In this document: piece after piece, positions 35,401 to 45,075 of the stretch | Layout of the letters: every line of letters begins with the position of its first letter | How positions within the stretch are numbered: position 1 is the first letter of the stretch | Made by a program: the position numbers and the translations under genes | Source of the DNA: Nonomuraea dietziae | GTDB lineage: Bacteria; Actinomycetota; Actinomycetes; Streptosporangiales; Streptosporangiaceae | Length of the DNA stretch: 64,000 nucleotides | Assembly (NCBI RefSeq): GCF_014195505.1 | Contig: NZ_JACIBV010000001.1 | Location: 8,370,001-8,434,000, forward strand | Direction of reading: 5' to 3' | Notes under the pieces: model-generated | Seen by the model: only the letters and a program-made list of their open reading frames with translations | What the model was told of the DNA's origin: nothing | Database searches by the model: none

Positions 35401-36940
35401 CTACTCCATCGAGGACCTGGCCCAGCTCATCCACGACCTGAAGAACGCCAACCCGGCCTCCAGGGTCCACGTGAAGCTGGTGGCCGAGGTCGGCGTCGGC
35501 ACGGTCGCCGCCGGAGTGTCCAAGGCCCACGCCGACGTCGTCCTGATCTCGGGTCACGACGGCGGCACCGGAGCCTCGCCGCTCACCTCGCTCAAGCACG
35601 CGGGCGCCCCCTGGGAGCTCGGCCTGGCCGAGACCCAGCAGACCCTGCTGCTCAACGGCCTGCGCGACCGCATCGTGGTCCAGGTCGACGGCCAGCTCAA
35701 GACCGGCCGCGACGTGGTCATCGCCGCCCTGCTCGGCGCCGAGGAGTACGGCTTCGCCACCGCTCCGCTGGTCGTCTCGGGCTGCGTCATGATGCGCGTG
35801 TGCCACCTCGACACCTGCCCTGTGGGCGTGGCCACCCAGAACCCCGAGCTGCGCAAGCGCTTCAGCGGCAAGCCCGAGTTCGTGGTGAACTTCTTCGAGT
35901 TCATCGCCGAGGAGATCCGCGAGTACCTCGCCGAGCTGGGCTTCCGCTCGCTCGACGAGGCGATCGGACACGTCGAGCTGCTCGACGTGTCGGCCGCGGA
36001 GAACCACTGGAAGGCCAACGGGCTCGACCTGGCGCCGATCCTGCACCAGCCGTCGCTGCCCGAGGGCACCCCGCTTCGCCGTACGGTCTCGCAGGAGCAC
36101 GGACTCGAGCACGCCCTCGACAACACGCTCATCGCGCTGGCGGAGGGGGCGCTCGAGCACGGCACGCCCGTCACGCTCGACCTGCCCATCCGCAACGTCA
36201 ACCGCACGGTCGGCACCATGCTCGGCTACGAGGTGACCAAGCGGTACGGCGGCGCGGGCCTGCCCGACAACACCATCGACATCAGCTTCACCGGGTCGGC
36301 GGGCAACTCCTTCGGCGCCTTCGTGCCGAGCGGGGTCACGCTGCGGCTGACCGGCGACGCCAACGACTACCTCGGCAAAGGCCTGTCGGGCGGCCGGATC
36401 ACCGTCCGCCCGCACGACACCGCCCCGCTGGACGGGCACATCATCTCGGGGAACGTCAGCCTGTACGGCGCGACCTCGGGTGAGGTGTTCATCCGCGGCG
36501 TGGTCGGCGAGCGCTTCTGCGTCCGCAACTCCGGCGCCACCGCGGTCGTCGAGGGCGTGGGCGACCACGGCTGCGAGTACATGACGGGCGGCAAGGTCGT
36601 CGTCCTCGGCCAGACCGGGCGCAACTTCGCCGCCGGCATGTCGGGCGGCGTCGCCTACCTGCTCGACCTGCGCTCCGAGCGGGTCAACCGCGAGATGGTC
36701 GCCATCGAGCCGCTGACCGACAAGGACGCGGCGTTCCTGCACGAGACCGTGACCAAGCACTTCGAGGAGACGGGCTCGCCCGTCGCCAAGGAGCTGCTGG
36801 CCGACTGGCACGCCGCCCTCTCCAGGTTCGGCAAGATCATGCCGACCGACTACAAGAGGGTGCTGCAGGCCGCCGAGGCCGCCCGCATCGAAGGCCGCGA
36901 CATCGACGAGGCGGTCATGACCGCCGCGGTGCAGGCATGA
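32432..36940 (+). CDS. gltB: Glutamate synthase large subunit
   Basis: A 1502-residue GOGAT alpha subunit that converts glutamine and 2-oxoglutarate to two glutamates. The N-terminal glutaminase domain has its catalytic Cys in NEHDACGVAMVADV after a short propeptide. The FMN-binding synthase domain contains GEGGEDPSR and SGHDGGTGASPLTSLKHAG. The 3Fe-4S cysteines lie in CVMMRVCHLDTCPVGVATQN, and the C-terminal GXGXG helix domain begins near DLPIRNVNRTVG. The ATG at 32432 follows GGAGGG and yields the usual N-terminus. gltD follows after 76 bases. Confidence 0.98.
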   Translation: MPAAHLGFPEPQGLYHPANEHDACGVAMVADVNGRRGHGIVVKALTALCNLDHRGAKGSEPDTGDGAGILTQVPDGFLRANVDFTLPEPGHFAVGMAFLPVDGEARRIATAMIEEIAAEEGLTVLGWREVPVDTTHAGPSARAVMPHFMQLFVSSPRGESGVELDRLAFCLRKRAEHEADVYFPSLSSRTLVYKGMLTPLQVEPFFPDLTDERFDTAIALVHSRFSTNTFPSWPLAHPYRYVAHNGEINTVKGNRNWMRAREAMLASELIPGDLSRLFPICDPDGSDTASFDETLELLHLGGRSLPHAVLMMIPEAWENHTEMDPARRAFYEFHSSMMEAWDGPASITFTDGTLAGAVLDRNGLRPGRFWVTADGLVVLASEAGVLDFAPEEVVRKGRLQPGRMFLIDTARGTIIEDDEIKAELASALPYEDWLHAGLVRFEELPARAHEIPTHEALVKRQQTFGYTEEELRIILSPMAKSGIEPIGSMGTDTPVAVLSEKPRLLFDYFSQLFAQVTNPPLDAIREELVTSLASTLGPEGNLLDPGPSSCRQLVLPYPVIDNDELAKIIHINDEGGLPGFHPYVVSGLYEVAGGGEALKQRLTAICAEVSEAIAGGARIIVLSDRGSSETLAPIPSLLLTGAVHHHLIAEKTRTKIGLVIETGEARECHHMALLIGYGAGAVNPYLAIETVEDMVDTGMLQVDKHKAVRNLIKAYGKGVIKVMSKMGVSTVASYTGAQIFEALGLGADVIDTCFVGTTSRLGGVGFDVLAQESAARHRHAYPRVENAHRRLNVGGEYQWRREGEPHLFNPETVFKLQHATRSRRYEIFKEYTSLVDSQAEKLMTLRGLFRFASGRTPVPLEEVEPVSEIVKRFSTGAMSYGSISMEAHETLAIAMNRLGGKSNTGEGGEDPSRLYDATRRSAIKQVASGRFGVTSEYLVNADDLQIKMAQGAKPGEGGQLPGHKVYPWIAKTRHSTPGVGLISPPPHHDIYSIEDLAQLIHDLKNANPASRVHVKLVAEVGVGTVAAGVSKAHADVVLISGHDGGTGASPLTSLKHAGAPWELGLAETQQTLLLNGLRDRIVVQVDGQLKTGRDVVIAALLGAEEYGFATAPLVVSGCVMMRVCHLDTCPVGVATQNPELRKRFSGKPEFVVNFFEFIAEEIREYLAELGFRSLDEAIGHVELLDVSAAENHWKANGLDLAPILHQPSLPEGTPLRRTVSQEHGLEHALDNTLIALAEGALEHGTPVTLDLPIRNVNRTVGTMLGYEVTKRYGGAGLPDNTIDISFTGSAGNSFGAFVPSGVTLRLTGDANDYLGKGLSGGRITVRPHDTAPLDGHIISGNVSLYGATSGEVFIRGVVGERFCVRNSGATAVVEGVGDHGCEYMTGGKVVVLGQTGRNFAAGMSGGVAYLLDLRSERVNREMVAIEPLTDKDAAFLHETVTKHFEETGSPVAKELLADWHAALSRFGKIMPTDYKRVLQAAEAARIEGRDIDEAVMTAAVQA

Positions 36941-37016
36941 TCCGCCGTCAGGGGCACGGTCACAGCGACCTGCCGAACTCGCCGCGAAACGTTCAGGGAT
37001 AGGGGGCGCAACTCTC

Positions 37017-38469
<1,453 letters not shown>

Positions 38470-38477
38470 CACCCCGT

Positions 38478-38610
38478 GGGTCTGACGGCCCGCTGGTCTG
38501 ACGCCGTGGTGGGTTTGACGGTCCGTGGGTCTGACGGCCCGCTGGTCTGACGCCGTGGTGGGTCTGACGGTCCAGTGGGTCTGATGGCCCGCTGATCTGA
38601 TGGCCGCTGG
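38478..38610 (+). repeat. Tandem repeats of about 49 bp downstream of gltD
   Basis: Three successive copies begin with GGGTCTGACGGCCCGCTGG or a close variant at 38478, 38527 and 38577. The first two are almost identical over their whole length and the third is diverged and shortened. The block starts nine bases after the gltD stop and precedes its terminator. Confidence 0.88.
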
Positions 38611-38630
38611 CGGACGGCTCGCTGCGTGAA

Positions 38631-38664
38631 CGCCCGCCCGAGCTTCGGCTCGGGCGGGCGTTTC
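38631..38664 (+). terminator. Terminator of the gltBD unit with UUCG loop
   Basis: A perfect 13-bp G/C stem (38631-38643 with 38648-38660) closed by a TTCG tetraloop and followed by TTT. It lies about 160 bases beyond gltD, after the 49-bp repeats. The UUCG loop makes it exceptionally stable. Confidence 0.9.
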
Positions 38665-38892
38665 CGCGTGAGGGACAGCGGATGCCGAGCTCGTCTCGCA
38701 TGTCGTGCGCTCGTGCCTCCCGACGGTCAGGCCCTGACGCCGTATCGCCGGACGCGACTCGGCGTCGTCAGGTCCGGTGTCCGGCCGCGGGCTTGTCTCG
38801 CCAGAGGCGCCGCCGGGTCGTCCTCTCGGAGTCGTGCCCCGATCTCTCTCGCCGACTCCGGCATCGGGGTCGTCTCCGGGTCGTGCTTTGGC

Positions 38893-39400
38893 TCTCGGTA
38901 GACCCGCCCTCGGGGCCCTTCCGAAGATCGCCTGGATTCGTCCCGGCAGGCCGCCTCCGAAGTGCTCGTCCTGCACCCGACCCTCACTCCTCCGACCACT
39001 CTCATGGGTACTCCCGGCAGGCCCGTTCCTGCGCCCTCCACCTGCCGCTGGTTCCTGCGGTGCGCTCGTCTTGGGTGCTCGTGGCGGGCTCGTTCGTGAG
39101 GTGCTCGCGCTGCGCCCGTCGCTCGTTTCTCCGGCCGCTTCCCTCGAGTTCGTCTGCACGCCCGTTCCTGAGGTGCTTGGCCTGCACCTGCCGCTGGTTC
39201 CTGCAGTGCGCTTGTCTTGGGTGCTCCCGGCAGGCCGCTTGTTCCTGAGGTGCTCGCGCTGCACCCGGCCCTCGTTCCTCCGACCGCTTCCTCGAGTTCC
39301 TCGGCAGGCCGTTCCTGAGGCGCCCGACCTGCACCTACCGCTGGCTCTCCGACCGCTCCCCTCGGGTTCTCGGCAGGTTCTTTCGGATGAGTGCGCTTCG
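38893..39400. repeat. Degenerate tandem repeats with a period of about 146 bp
   Basis: Copies starting CCTGCCGCTGGTTCCTGC lie at 39041 and 39187, with a diverged, truncated copy at 39334 and an earlier partial copy from about 38940. Inside each, a shorter element GTTCCTGAGGTGCT recurs about every 73 bases (39092, 39164, 39241, 39311), so the array looks built from two alternating half-units. Open frames across the block on both strands have no recognisable domain and an abnormal composition. I regard the region 38665-39668 as noncoding. Confidence 0.8.
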
Positions 39401-39668
39401 TGGGGTTCCTGCAGGTCGGGGAACGGTAGTCGGCAAAGCAGGCGCGATCTTGAAGGGGAGGTCGTCAGTCCTCCAAATTTCGGCGGCTCGCCCAGCCGGA
39501 ATGGGATCGCTTGACCTGGGATGCCCGTGAGCGTCGGACGGTGGGGCAGTGGGGCCTTCAGTGGTCAATATCGTGAAAAGTCGATGAAACGGGTGGATAA
39601 GTTGCAAGTGGGGAACGAGGCGTAGAAGATGCTCCCCTCGCGTGCTCGAGTGATATCTGGGGGTTTGG

Positions 39669-41798
39669 ATGCGGCGGCTCATCTACGGTCTGACGGCTGC
39701 GGCACTGGTGACGCCGCTGGTTGTCGGCGCCTCCGTCGTGACGGCCCCCTCCGCCGTTCCCGCCGCGGAGATCATGGTCTTCTACGCCGACGGCGGCCAG
39801 CGCGCCGCCATAGCGGCGATCGAGGCCGGCGGGGGCCGGGCGGTCTCCGCTGAGCCCAAGCTCGGCTACGTGCTCGCCAAGGGGACGGGTCCCGCCTTCG
39901 TCGACGCGCTGGGCAGGAGCGAGGCCGTCGTCGGCATCTCGACCGACCGCGCGATCGGCTTCGCCTCCGCCGCCCTCGGCGCCCGAGGCCGCCTTCCCTC
40001 CGCGGGGCCGGTCGGTGGCGCCGCCACCGGCTCGCTCGGACTCGAGGGCCGGACGGCCTCGGCGGGCTCGGCTGAGCTCGCGGAGCGCAGCGTCTCCAGG
40101 GGCCGGACCGAGAAGGGAGCCCGTGGCGCCTCCAACAGCCCTCCGGCGAACGCGGACGCCCGCCGGGCACCCGCCGGCGACCCCGGACTGCCGGTCGCCG
40201 CAGGCCAGGGCTCTGCACCCGCTGGCGACCCCGGCCTCTCCGCCGGAGGGCCAGACTCGACCGCCGGTGACTTCGGTCTCTCCACCGTCGGAGGGCCAGG
40301 CTCGACCGCAGGCGGCCCCGGCTTCTCCGCCGGAGGGCCAGGCTCGACCGCAGGCGACTCCGGCGTGTCCGCTGCCGCAGAGCCGGGCTCGGCCGCCGTT
40401 GACCGTCGCGGTGATTCCGCCGGACAGGTCGGGCAGGCTCGTCAGCCGGTTCAGGCCGGGGGCGGCGCGCAGCTCGCCGAAGTCGTCGCGGACGGGCAGT
40501 TGCCCGACGGCTCGGCGGTGCGGGGAAGCGCGGCCGAGCCGCTGGCCGCGCGGCAGTGGGACATGCGGATGATCGGCGCCGACCGCGCCAACCGCATCGC
40601 ACCCGGCACGAAGAAGGTGCTGGTCGGCATCATCGACACCGGCGTGGACGGCAAGCACCCCGACATCGCGCCCAACTTCAATCGTGCGCTCAGCCGCAAC
40701 TTCGTCACCGACCGTCCGAACGACCCCAAGGGGCAGCCGTTCGACGGCCCCTGCGAGTACAAGGGCTGTAAGGACCCTGTGGACGTCGACGACGACGGTC
40801 ACGGCACCCACGTCGCCAGCACCATCGGCTCTCCCGTCAACGGCAAGGGCATCGCGGGCGTCGCGCCGAACGTCCAACTGGTCAACCTCAGAGCCGGACA
40901 CGACTCGGGCTTCTTCTTCCTCAAGCCCAGCCTCGACGCCCTCACCTACGCCGCCGACAACGGCATCGACGTGGTGAACATGAGCTTCTACATCGACCCC
41001 TGGGCGTTCAACTGCACGAGCAATCCGGCCGACAGCAAGCGGGAGCAGCTGGAGCAGCGCGGCATCATCACCGGCATGCAGCGCGCCCTCGACTACGCCC
41101 GCAGCAAGGGCGTCACCCTCATCTCCGCGCTCGGCAACGGCTCCATCGATCTCGGCAACCCGCGCACCGACACCCAGAGCCCCAACTATCCGAAGGAATC
41201 AAGCAGGACCCGGAAGATCGACAACTCCTGCCTCAACGTGCCCGCCGAGTCGAAGGGCGTCATCTCGGTCTCCGCCCTCGGCCCCTCGGGACGCAAGGCC
41301 GTCTACTCCGACTACGGCATCGAGCAGACCGACCTGGCCGCGCCGGGCGGTGACGCGCTGGACGGCACGTCTGCCTCGCCTCTCAGGTCCATCCTGGCCG
41401 CCGCGCCGAAGGGCGCGATGCTCAGGGACGGCAAGATCGACCAGAACGGCATGCCGAAGACCGCGTCGGTCGTGCGGGACTGCCACGGCAGCGAGTGCGC
41501 CTACTACCAGTACCTCGACGGCACCTCGATGGCCGCTCCGCACGCCACGGGGGTCGCGGCGATCCTCATCTCCCGGTTCGGCCGGCCAGGTGAGGGCGGG
41601 GTGGCCATGGACCCGGCGGAGGCGGAGCGCCTGCTCTACGCCAGCGCCACGCCGAAGGCCTGCCCGACGCCGCGGGCGTACGTGTACGACTACTTCGGGC
41701 AGAAGGAGACGCACACCTGCGAAGGTGACGAGGACAAGAACGGGTTCTACGGCAGAGGCGTGGTCGACGCCTACCGGGCCGCGACGCTCTCCCCGTGA
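39669..41798 (+). CDS. Secreted S8 family serine protease (subtilase)
   Basis: A 709-residue secreted protease. The signal peptide ends near AVPAAE and an inhibitor-like propeptide region follows (AGGGRAVSAEPKLGYVLAKG). Residues about 100-275 are a low-complexity linker rich in Gly, Ala, Ser and Pro with repeated GGPGSTAG-type units. The catalytic domain carries Asp323 (VGIIDTGVDGKHPD), His378 (DGHGTHVAS) and Ser620 (LDGTSMAAPHATGVAA). The position of the long linker, between propeptide and catalytic domain, is unusual. The downstream end has short 16-bp repeats overlapping the stop codon. Confidence 0.93.
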   Translation: MRRLIYGLTAAALVTPLVVGASVVTAPSAVPAAEIMVFYADGGQRAAIAAIEAGGGRAVSAEPKLGYVLAKGTGPAFVDALGRSEAVVGISTDRAIGFASAALGARGRLPSAGPVGGAATGSLGLEGRTASAGSAELAERSVSRGRTEKGARGASNSPPANADARRAPAGDPGLPVAAGQGSAPAGDPGLSAGGPDSTAGDFGLSTVGGPGSTAGGPGFSAGGPGSTAGDSGVSAAAEPGSAAVDRRGDSAGQVGQARQPVQAGGGAQLAEVVADGQLPDGSAVRGSAAEPLAARQWDMRMIGADRANRIAPGTKKVLVGIIDTGVDGKHPDIAPNFNRALSRNFVTDRPNDPKGQPFDGPCEYKGCKDPVDVDDDGHGTHVASTIGSPVNGKGIAGVAPNVQLVNLRAGHDSGFFFLKPSLDALTYAADNGIDVVNMSFYIDPWAFNCTSNPADSKREQLEQRGIITGMQRALDYARSKGVTLISALGNGSIDLGNPRTDTQSPNYPKESSRTRKIDNSCLNVPAESKGVISVSALGPSGRKAVYSDYGIEQTDLAAPGGDALDGTSASPLRSILAAAPKGAMLRDGKIDQNGMPKTASVVRDCHGSECAYYQYLDGTSMAAPHATGVAAILISRFGRPGEGGVAMDPAEAERLLYASATPKACPTPRAYVYDYFGQKETHTCEGDEDKNGFYGRGVVDAYRAATLSP
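40244..40366 (+). repeat. Tandem repeats in the subtilase linker
   Basis: GGAGGGCCAGGCTCGACCG or a one-base variant recurs near 40244, 40290 and 40332, giving imperfect units of about 42-46 bp that encode GGPGSTAGG-like peptides. The repeat keeps the reading frame. Confidence 0.8.
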
Positions 41799-41888
41799 GA
41801 CGGGCCCTATGAGACGCGTTCCCCGTGAGAGGGGCTCCCTGTGAGAGGGGCTCCCCGTGGCACGGGCTCCCGGTGGGGCGGTCTTCCC
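41795..41888 (+). repeat. Short 16-bp tandem repeats after the subtilase gene
   Basis: Units close to GTGAGAGGGGCTCCCC recur with a 16-base period at 41825, 41841 and 41857, with weaker copies from 41795 (overlapping the stop codon) and at 41873. Each unit can form a small hairpin. No typical U-tract terminator is evident. Confidence 0.7.
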
Positions 41889-42030
41889 GTCGGCGGGCTT
41901 CCGGTGAGGCGGGCGGCGTGACGGCGGTCCGCCGTCGCGCCCGAGGAGCGTCGACCGGGTGGACGCCGGCCGGTGACCACCTTGGAGCTGTCGGGGGCCT
42001 GCCGTACGGCTGAGTGGTTAGCTTGGAGCC

Positions 42031-42402
42031 ATGATGTACCGGCTGATCGCGGACGCCGCGATGGTCGTGCACTTCCTCTTCCTCGCCTACCTGACGCTGG
42101 GCGGGTTCCTCGCCCTGCGCTGGCCGCGCGCCATCTGGGCCCACCTGGCGGTGGCAGGCTGGGGCGTGATGTCGATCGTCACGGGCGTAGAATGCCCGCT
42201 GACCCTCGTTGAGGACTGGGGACGCCGCCAGGCGGGCCTTGCCGGGCTGACGCCCTCCGGTTTCATCGACCACTACATCGAGGGCGTCATCTATCCGGAA
42301 GAACACACCAATCTGGTACGGCTCGGCGTGGCTTCACTTGTGGTCGGCTCCTGGTTCGGGTACCTGTGGAGACGTCGTCACCGGGATTTCTCCCGGGCGT
42401 GA
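42031..42402 (+). CDS. DUF2784 membrane protein
   Basis: A 123-residue protein with four hydrophobic segments. The DUF2784 pattern is present: ADAAMVVHFLFLAYLTLGGF at the N-terminus, HLAVAGWGVMSIVTGVECPLTLVEDWGRR in the middle with its single cysteine, and IDHYIEGVIYPEEH before the last helix. The family is of unknown function. ATG codons at 42031 and 42034 are both possible. It precedes pyk by 35 bases on the same strand and may be co-transcribed with it. Confidence 0.88.
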   Translation: MMYRLIADAAMVVHFLFLAYLTLGGFLALRWPRAIWAHLAVAGWGVMSIVTGVECPLTLVEDWGRRQAGLAGLTPSGFIDHYIEGVIYPEEHTNLVRLGVASLVVGSWFGYLWRRRHRDFSRA

Positions 42403-42437
42403 CTGCCAAGTGGTCTGTACCAATTAAGGTAGGACTC

Positions 42438-43868
42438 GTGACTCGTCGCGCGAAAATCGTCTGTACTCTCGGTCCTGCCACATCCTCCGTCGACCGGCTC
42501 CGCGAGCTGATCGTCGCCGGCATGGACGTAGCCCGCTTCAACCTCAGCCACGGCACTCACGAGCTGCACAAAGAGGTTCTCGGCCGGGTCCGGGAGGTGG
42601 CTGCCGACCTCGGCAGGGGCGTAGGCGTGCTCGCCGACCTACAGGGTCCGAAGATCCGCGTCGGCACCTTCGAGGAGGGCCCGGTCCGCCTCGGCTTCGG
42701 CGACGTCTTCACCGTCACTACCGAGGACGTCCCCGGCGACCGCGAGCAGGTCTCCACGACGTACAAGGGCCTGCCCGGCGACGTCAAGCCTGGTGACACC
42801 ATCCTGGTCGACGACGGCCGCGTGGTACTCGAGGTCACCCGCGTCGACGGTCAGCGCGTCGCCACCCGCGTCGTCATCGGCGGCATGATCTCCGACAACA
42901 AAGGCCTCAACCTGCCCGGCGTCAACGTCAGCGCCCCCGCCCTGACCGACAAGGACGAGACCGACCTGCGCTGGGCGCTGCGCGCGGGCTTCGACATGAT
43001 CGCCCTGTCGTTCGTGCGCCGTCCCTCCGACGCCGACGTGGTCCGCAACATCATGGAGCAGGAGGCCGTACGGCTCCCGCTGCTGGCCAAGATCGAGAAG
43101 CCCCAGGCCGTGGAGCGGCTGCCCGAGATCGTCGAGGCCTTCGACGGCATCATGGTCGCCCGCGGTGACCTGGGCGTCGAACTGCCCCTCGAGGACGTGC
43201 CGATCGTCCAGCGGCGCATCATCGAGCTGTGCCGCGAGAAGGCGCGCCCCGTCATCGTCGCCACCCAGATGCTCGACTCCATGATGAACGCCCCGCGCCC
43301 CACCCGCGCCGAGGCCTCCGACGTCGCCTACGCCGTCATGGACGGCGCCGACGCGGTCATGCTGTCCGGCGAGACGTCGGTCGGCAACTTCCCCATCGAG
43401 TCCGTCGCCACGATGGACCGCATCGCCTGCGCCGCCGAGAAGGCCTCCCTGCGCGCCACCCACAGCCTCGAGCGCCTGCCGGAGACCACCGGCGGCGCCA
43501 TCGCGCGCGCGGCGGCCGAGGTCGGCGCGATCGTGGGCGCCAAGGCGCTGGTCGCCTTCACGATGTCGGGCGAGACGGCGCGCCGGCTGGCCCGCTACCG
43601 CTCGCCGATCCCGCTGCTGGCGTTCACCTCCGCGCCGCACGTGCGGGGCCAGCTGTCGCTGACCTGGGGCGTGGAGACCTTCCAGGTCCCCTTCGTCCAC
43701 CACACCGACGACATGGTGCGGCAGGTGGAGGCGTCACTGCTGTCGCTGGGACGTCTGGAGAAGGGCGACAAGGTCGTCATCGTGGCCGGATCGCCTCCCG
43801 GAACGCCCGGCTCGACCAACGCGCTGCGCGTCCACACGATCGGATCAGCGGTCTCCCACGCCAGCTAG
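42438..43868 (+). CDS. pyk: Pyruvate kinase
   Basis: A 476-residue glycolytic enzyme that transfers phosphate from PEP to ADP. The N-terminus is TRRAKIVCTLGPATSS. The active-site signature is LLAKIEKPQAVERLPEIV with the catalytic Lys, and the metal-binding MVARGDLGVELPLEDVP follows. A small B domain sits at about residues 70-165. The C domain ends in GSTNALRVHTIG. GTG at 42438 is preferred over in-frame upstream starts because it follows AGGTAGGA and gives the normal N-terminus. Confidence 0.97.
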   Translation: MTRRAKIVCTLGPATSSVDRLRELIVAGMDVARFNLSHGTHELHKEVLGRVREVAADLGRGVGVLADLQGPKIRVGTFEEGPVRLGFGDVFTVTTEDVPGDREQVSTTYKGLPGDVKPGDTILVDDGRVVLEVTRVDGQRVATRVVIGGMISDNKGLNLPGVNVSAPALTDKDETDLRWALRAGFDMIALSFVRRPSDADVVRNIMEQEAVRLPLLAKIEKPQAVERLPEIVEAFDGIMVARGDLGVELPLEDVPIVQRRIIELCREKARPVIVATQMLDSMMNAPRPTRAEASDVAYAVMDGADAVMLSGETSVGNFPIESVATMDRIACAAEKASLRATHSLERLPETTGGAIARAAAEVGAIVGAKALVAFTMSGETARRLARYRSPIPLLAFTSAPHVRGQLSLTWGVETFQVPFVHHTDDMVRQVEASLLSLGRLEKGDKVVIVAGSPPGTPGSTNALRVHTIGSAVSHAS

Positions 43869-43950
43869 CGAGCATCGGGGCAGGGCCTTCGCCGGAATCG
43901 AGCCACAAAGGCATGGCCCTCGCCTACGGCTCGGACGGTGTCGTTTCAGA

Positions 43951-43984
43951 GGCAGGCCCCTGAAACCCCCGCGAGGGGCCTGCC
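43951..43984 (+). terminator. Probable hairpin terminator after pyk
   Basis: An 11-bp stem (GGCAGGCCCCT, 43951-43961, with AGGGGCCTGCC, 43974-43984) and a 12-base loop, 82 bases past the pyk stop. It is not followed by a T-tract, so it may act as an intrinsic terminator of the actinobacterial type lacking a U-run. Confidence 0.6.
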
Positions 43985-44093
43985 GGCCCCTCGCGCTCCC
44001 CGGCCGGTCAGCGATATGGATGATGGGCAACTACCGCTGTGACACCTTCCACGCGTTGTCTTTCCAGCGGTGGTCAGCTGACTGATTCTACAA

Positions 44094-44122
44094 ACAGAGA
44101 GTGATGTCAGTAAACTCTCTGT
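44094..44122. repeat. Perfect inverted repeat upstream of the Rpn-like gene
   Basis: ACAGAGAGT (44094-44102) and ACTCTCTGT (44114-44122) form a perfect 9-bp inverted repeat with an 11-base spacer. It lies 12 bases before the GTG of the next gene in unusually AT-rich DNA, so it could be an operator or a translation-blocking hairpin. Confidence 0.6.
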
Positions 44123-44133
44123 AATATCGCCTC

Positions 44134-44979
44134 GTGGGTGTCACCCTTGAACACGAGATGTGGATCGAGCTCTGCGAGAACAATCCCGAGCTCGTCCACG
44201 AGTTGCTCTTCCGGGTCTTCGGCATAGCCGGACCGGCCTTCGACGATGTGCGGATCGAGTCGGCGAACATGTCCGACTGTGTCCCTACGGAATACGAGGC
44301 CGACTCACTGGTCCTGCACCGTGCTGATGGGGCGGCGGTGCTCGCCGTCATCGTTGAGATGCAGCGCAGGAAGGACGAGAGGAAGAAGGGCAGCTGGCCT
44401 GTATACGCCGCGACGACGTGGGCGCGATACGGCTGCGAAGTCGTTGTGCTGGTCCTCGCGCCGTCCAACACGATCGCGCAGTGGGCGGCCGAACCGATCG
44501 ACCTGGGGCCGGGTTCGCGGGTGACCCCGCTGGCGGTGGGGCCGGAGCTGATGCCCTTGATCACCAAACCGGCTGATGCGATAGCCATGCCCGAACTCGC
44601 GGTTCTGTCTGCCCTGGCTCATGGGGCGGGGCCGAGCGGGCGTGACGTCCTGGTGGCGCTGTTCGCGTCGCTGTGCAATCTCGATGATCACAGAGCTCGC
44701 ATATATTCTGACTATGTGCAAGCGGCACTGCCGGAGGCCGCCCGCAAGCATCTGGAGGAACTGATGGCCGTGGGAACCTACGAGTACCGCAGTGACTTCG
44801 CTCGCAAGCATCAAGCCGAGGCCAGGGCCGAATATGTCCTGAAGATTCTTTCGCGGCGGGAGATCACTGTCTCGGAGGAGGCGCGGGAGCGGATTCTCGC
44901 CTGCCGCGACCCCGAGCTGGCCGATGTGTGGTTCGACAGGGCCTTCGAGGTCGCCACCGTCGACGAGCTGTTCGACTGA
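44134..44979 (+). CDS. PD-(D/E)XK / Rpn-like putative nuclease family protein
   Basis: A 281-residue protein of a multi-copy actinobacterial type. A core of PD-(D/E)XK nuclease fold is suggested by the acidic strand VLAVIVEMQRRKDERKKGSW followed by AATTWARYGCEVVVLVLAP; E-x-Q/K is the expected catalytic pair. An Ala/Arg-rich helical region (DFARKHQAEARAEYVLKIL) lies near the C-terminus, as in RpnA/YhgA-type putative transposases. Its codons are less GC-biased than those of its neighbours, and the upstream DNA is AT-rich, which suggests acquisition. Start: GTG at 44134. It is a family suggestion, not a proven nuclease. Confidence 0.65.
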   Translation: MGVTLEHEMWIELCENNPELVHELLFRVFGIAGPAFDDVRIESANMSDCVPTEYEADSLVLHRADGAAVLAVIVEMQRRKDERKKGSWPVYAATTWARYGCEVVVLVLAPSNTIAQWAAEPIDLGPGSRVTPLAVGPELMPLITKPADAIAMPELAVLSALAHGAGPSGRDVLVALFASLCNLDDHRARIYSDYVQAALPEAARKHLEELMAVGTYEYRSDFARKHQAEARAEYVLKILSRREITVSEEARERILACRDPELADVWFDRAFEVATVDELFD

Positions 44980-45039
44980 CCCGTCCACCGGCCCTGACCG
45001 GTCGACGCCCGTTCTACGAGCAACCCCGGCCGGCTGGAC

Positions 45040-45066
45040 GCGCCGACCGGGACGGCCGGTCGGCGC
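45040..45066. terminator. Bidirectional hairpin between convergent genes
   Basis: An 11-bp perfect stem (GCGCCGACCGG, 45040-45050, with CCGGTCGGCGC, 45056-45066) with a five-base loop, nine bases from the dapD stop. It lies between convergent genes and probably terminates both. Confidence 0.7.
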
Positions 45067-45075
45067 GGCAGTGTG

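Noticed and set aside
38893..39400. A CRISPR array
   Set aside because: Repeats are long, degenerate and adjoin directly, without unique spacers of constant length; no cas genes are present.
38777..39514. A plus-strand open frame of 245 codons in the repeat region
   Set aside because: It lacks a ribosome site, its composition is dominated by the 146-bp repeat, and no domain can be seen.
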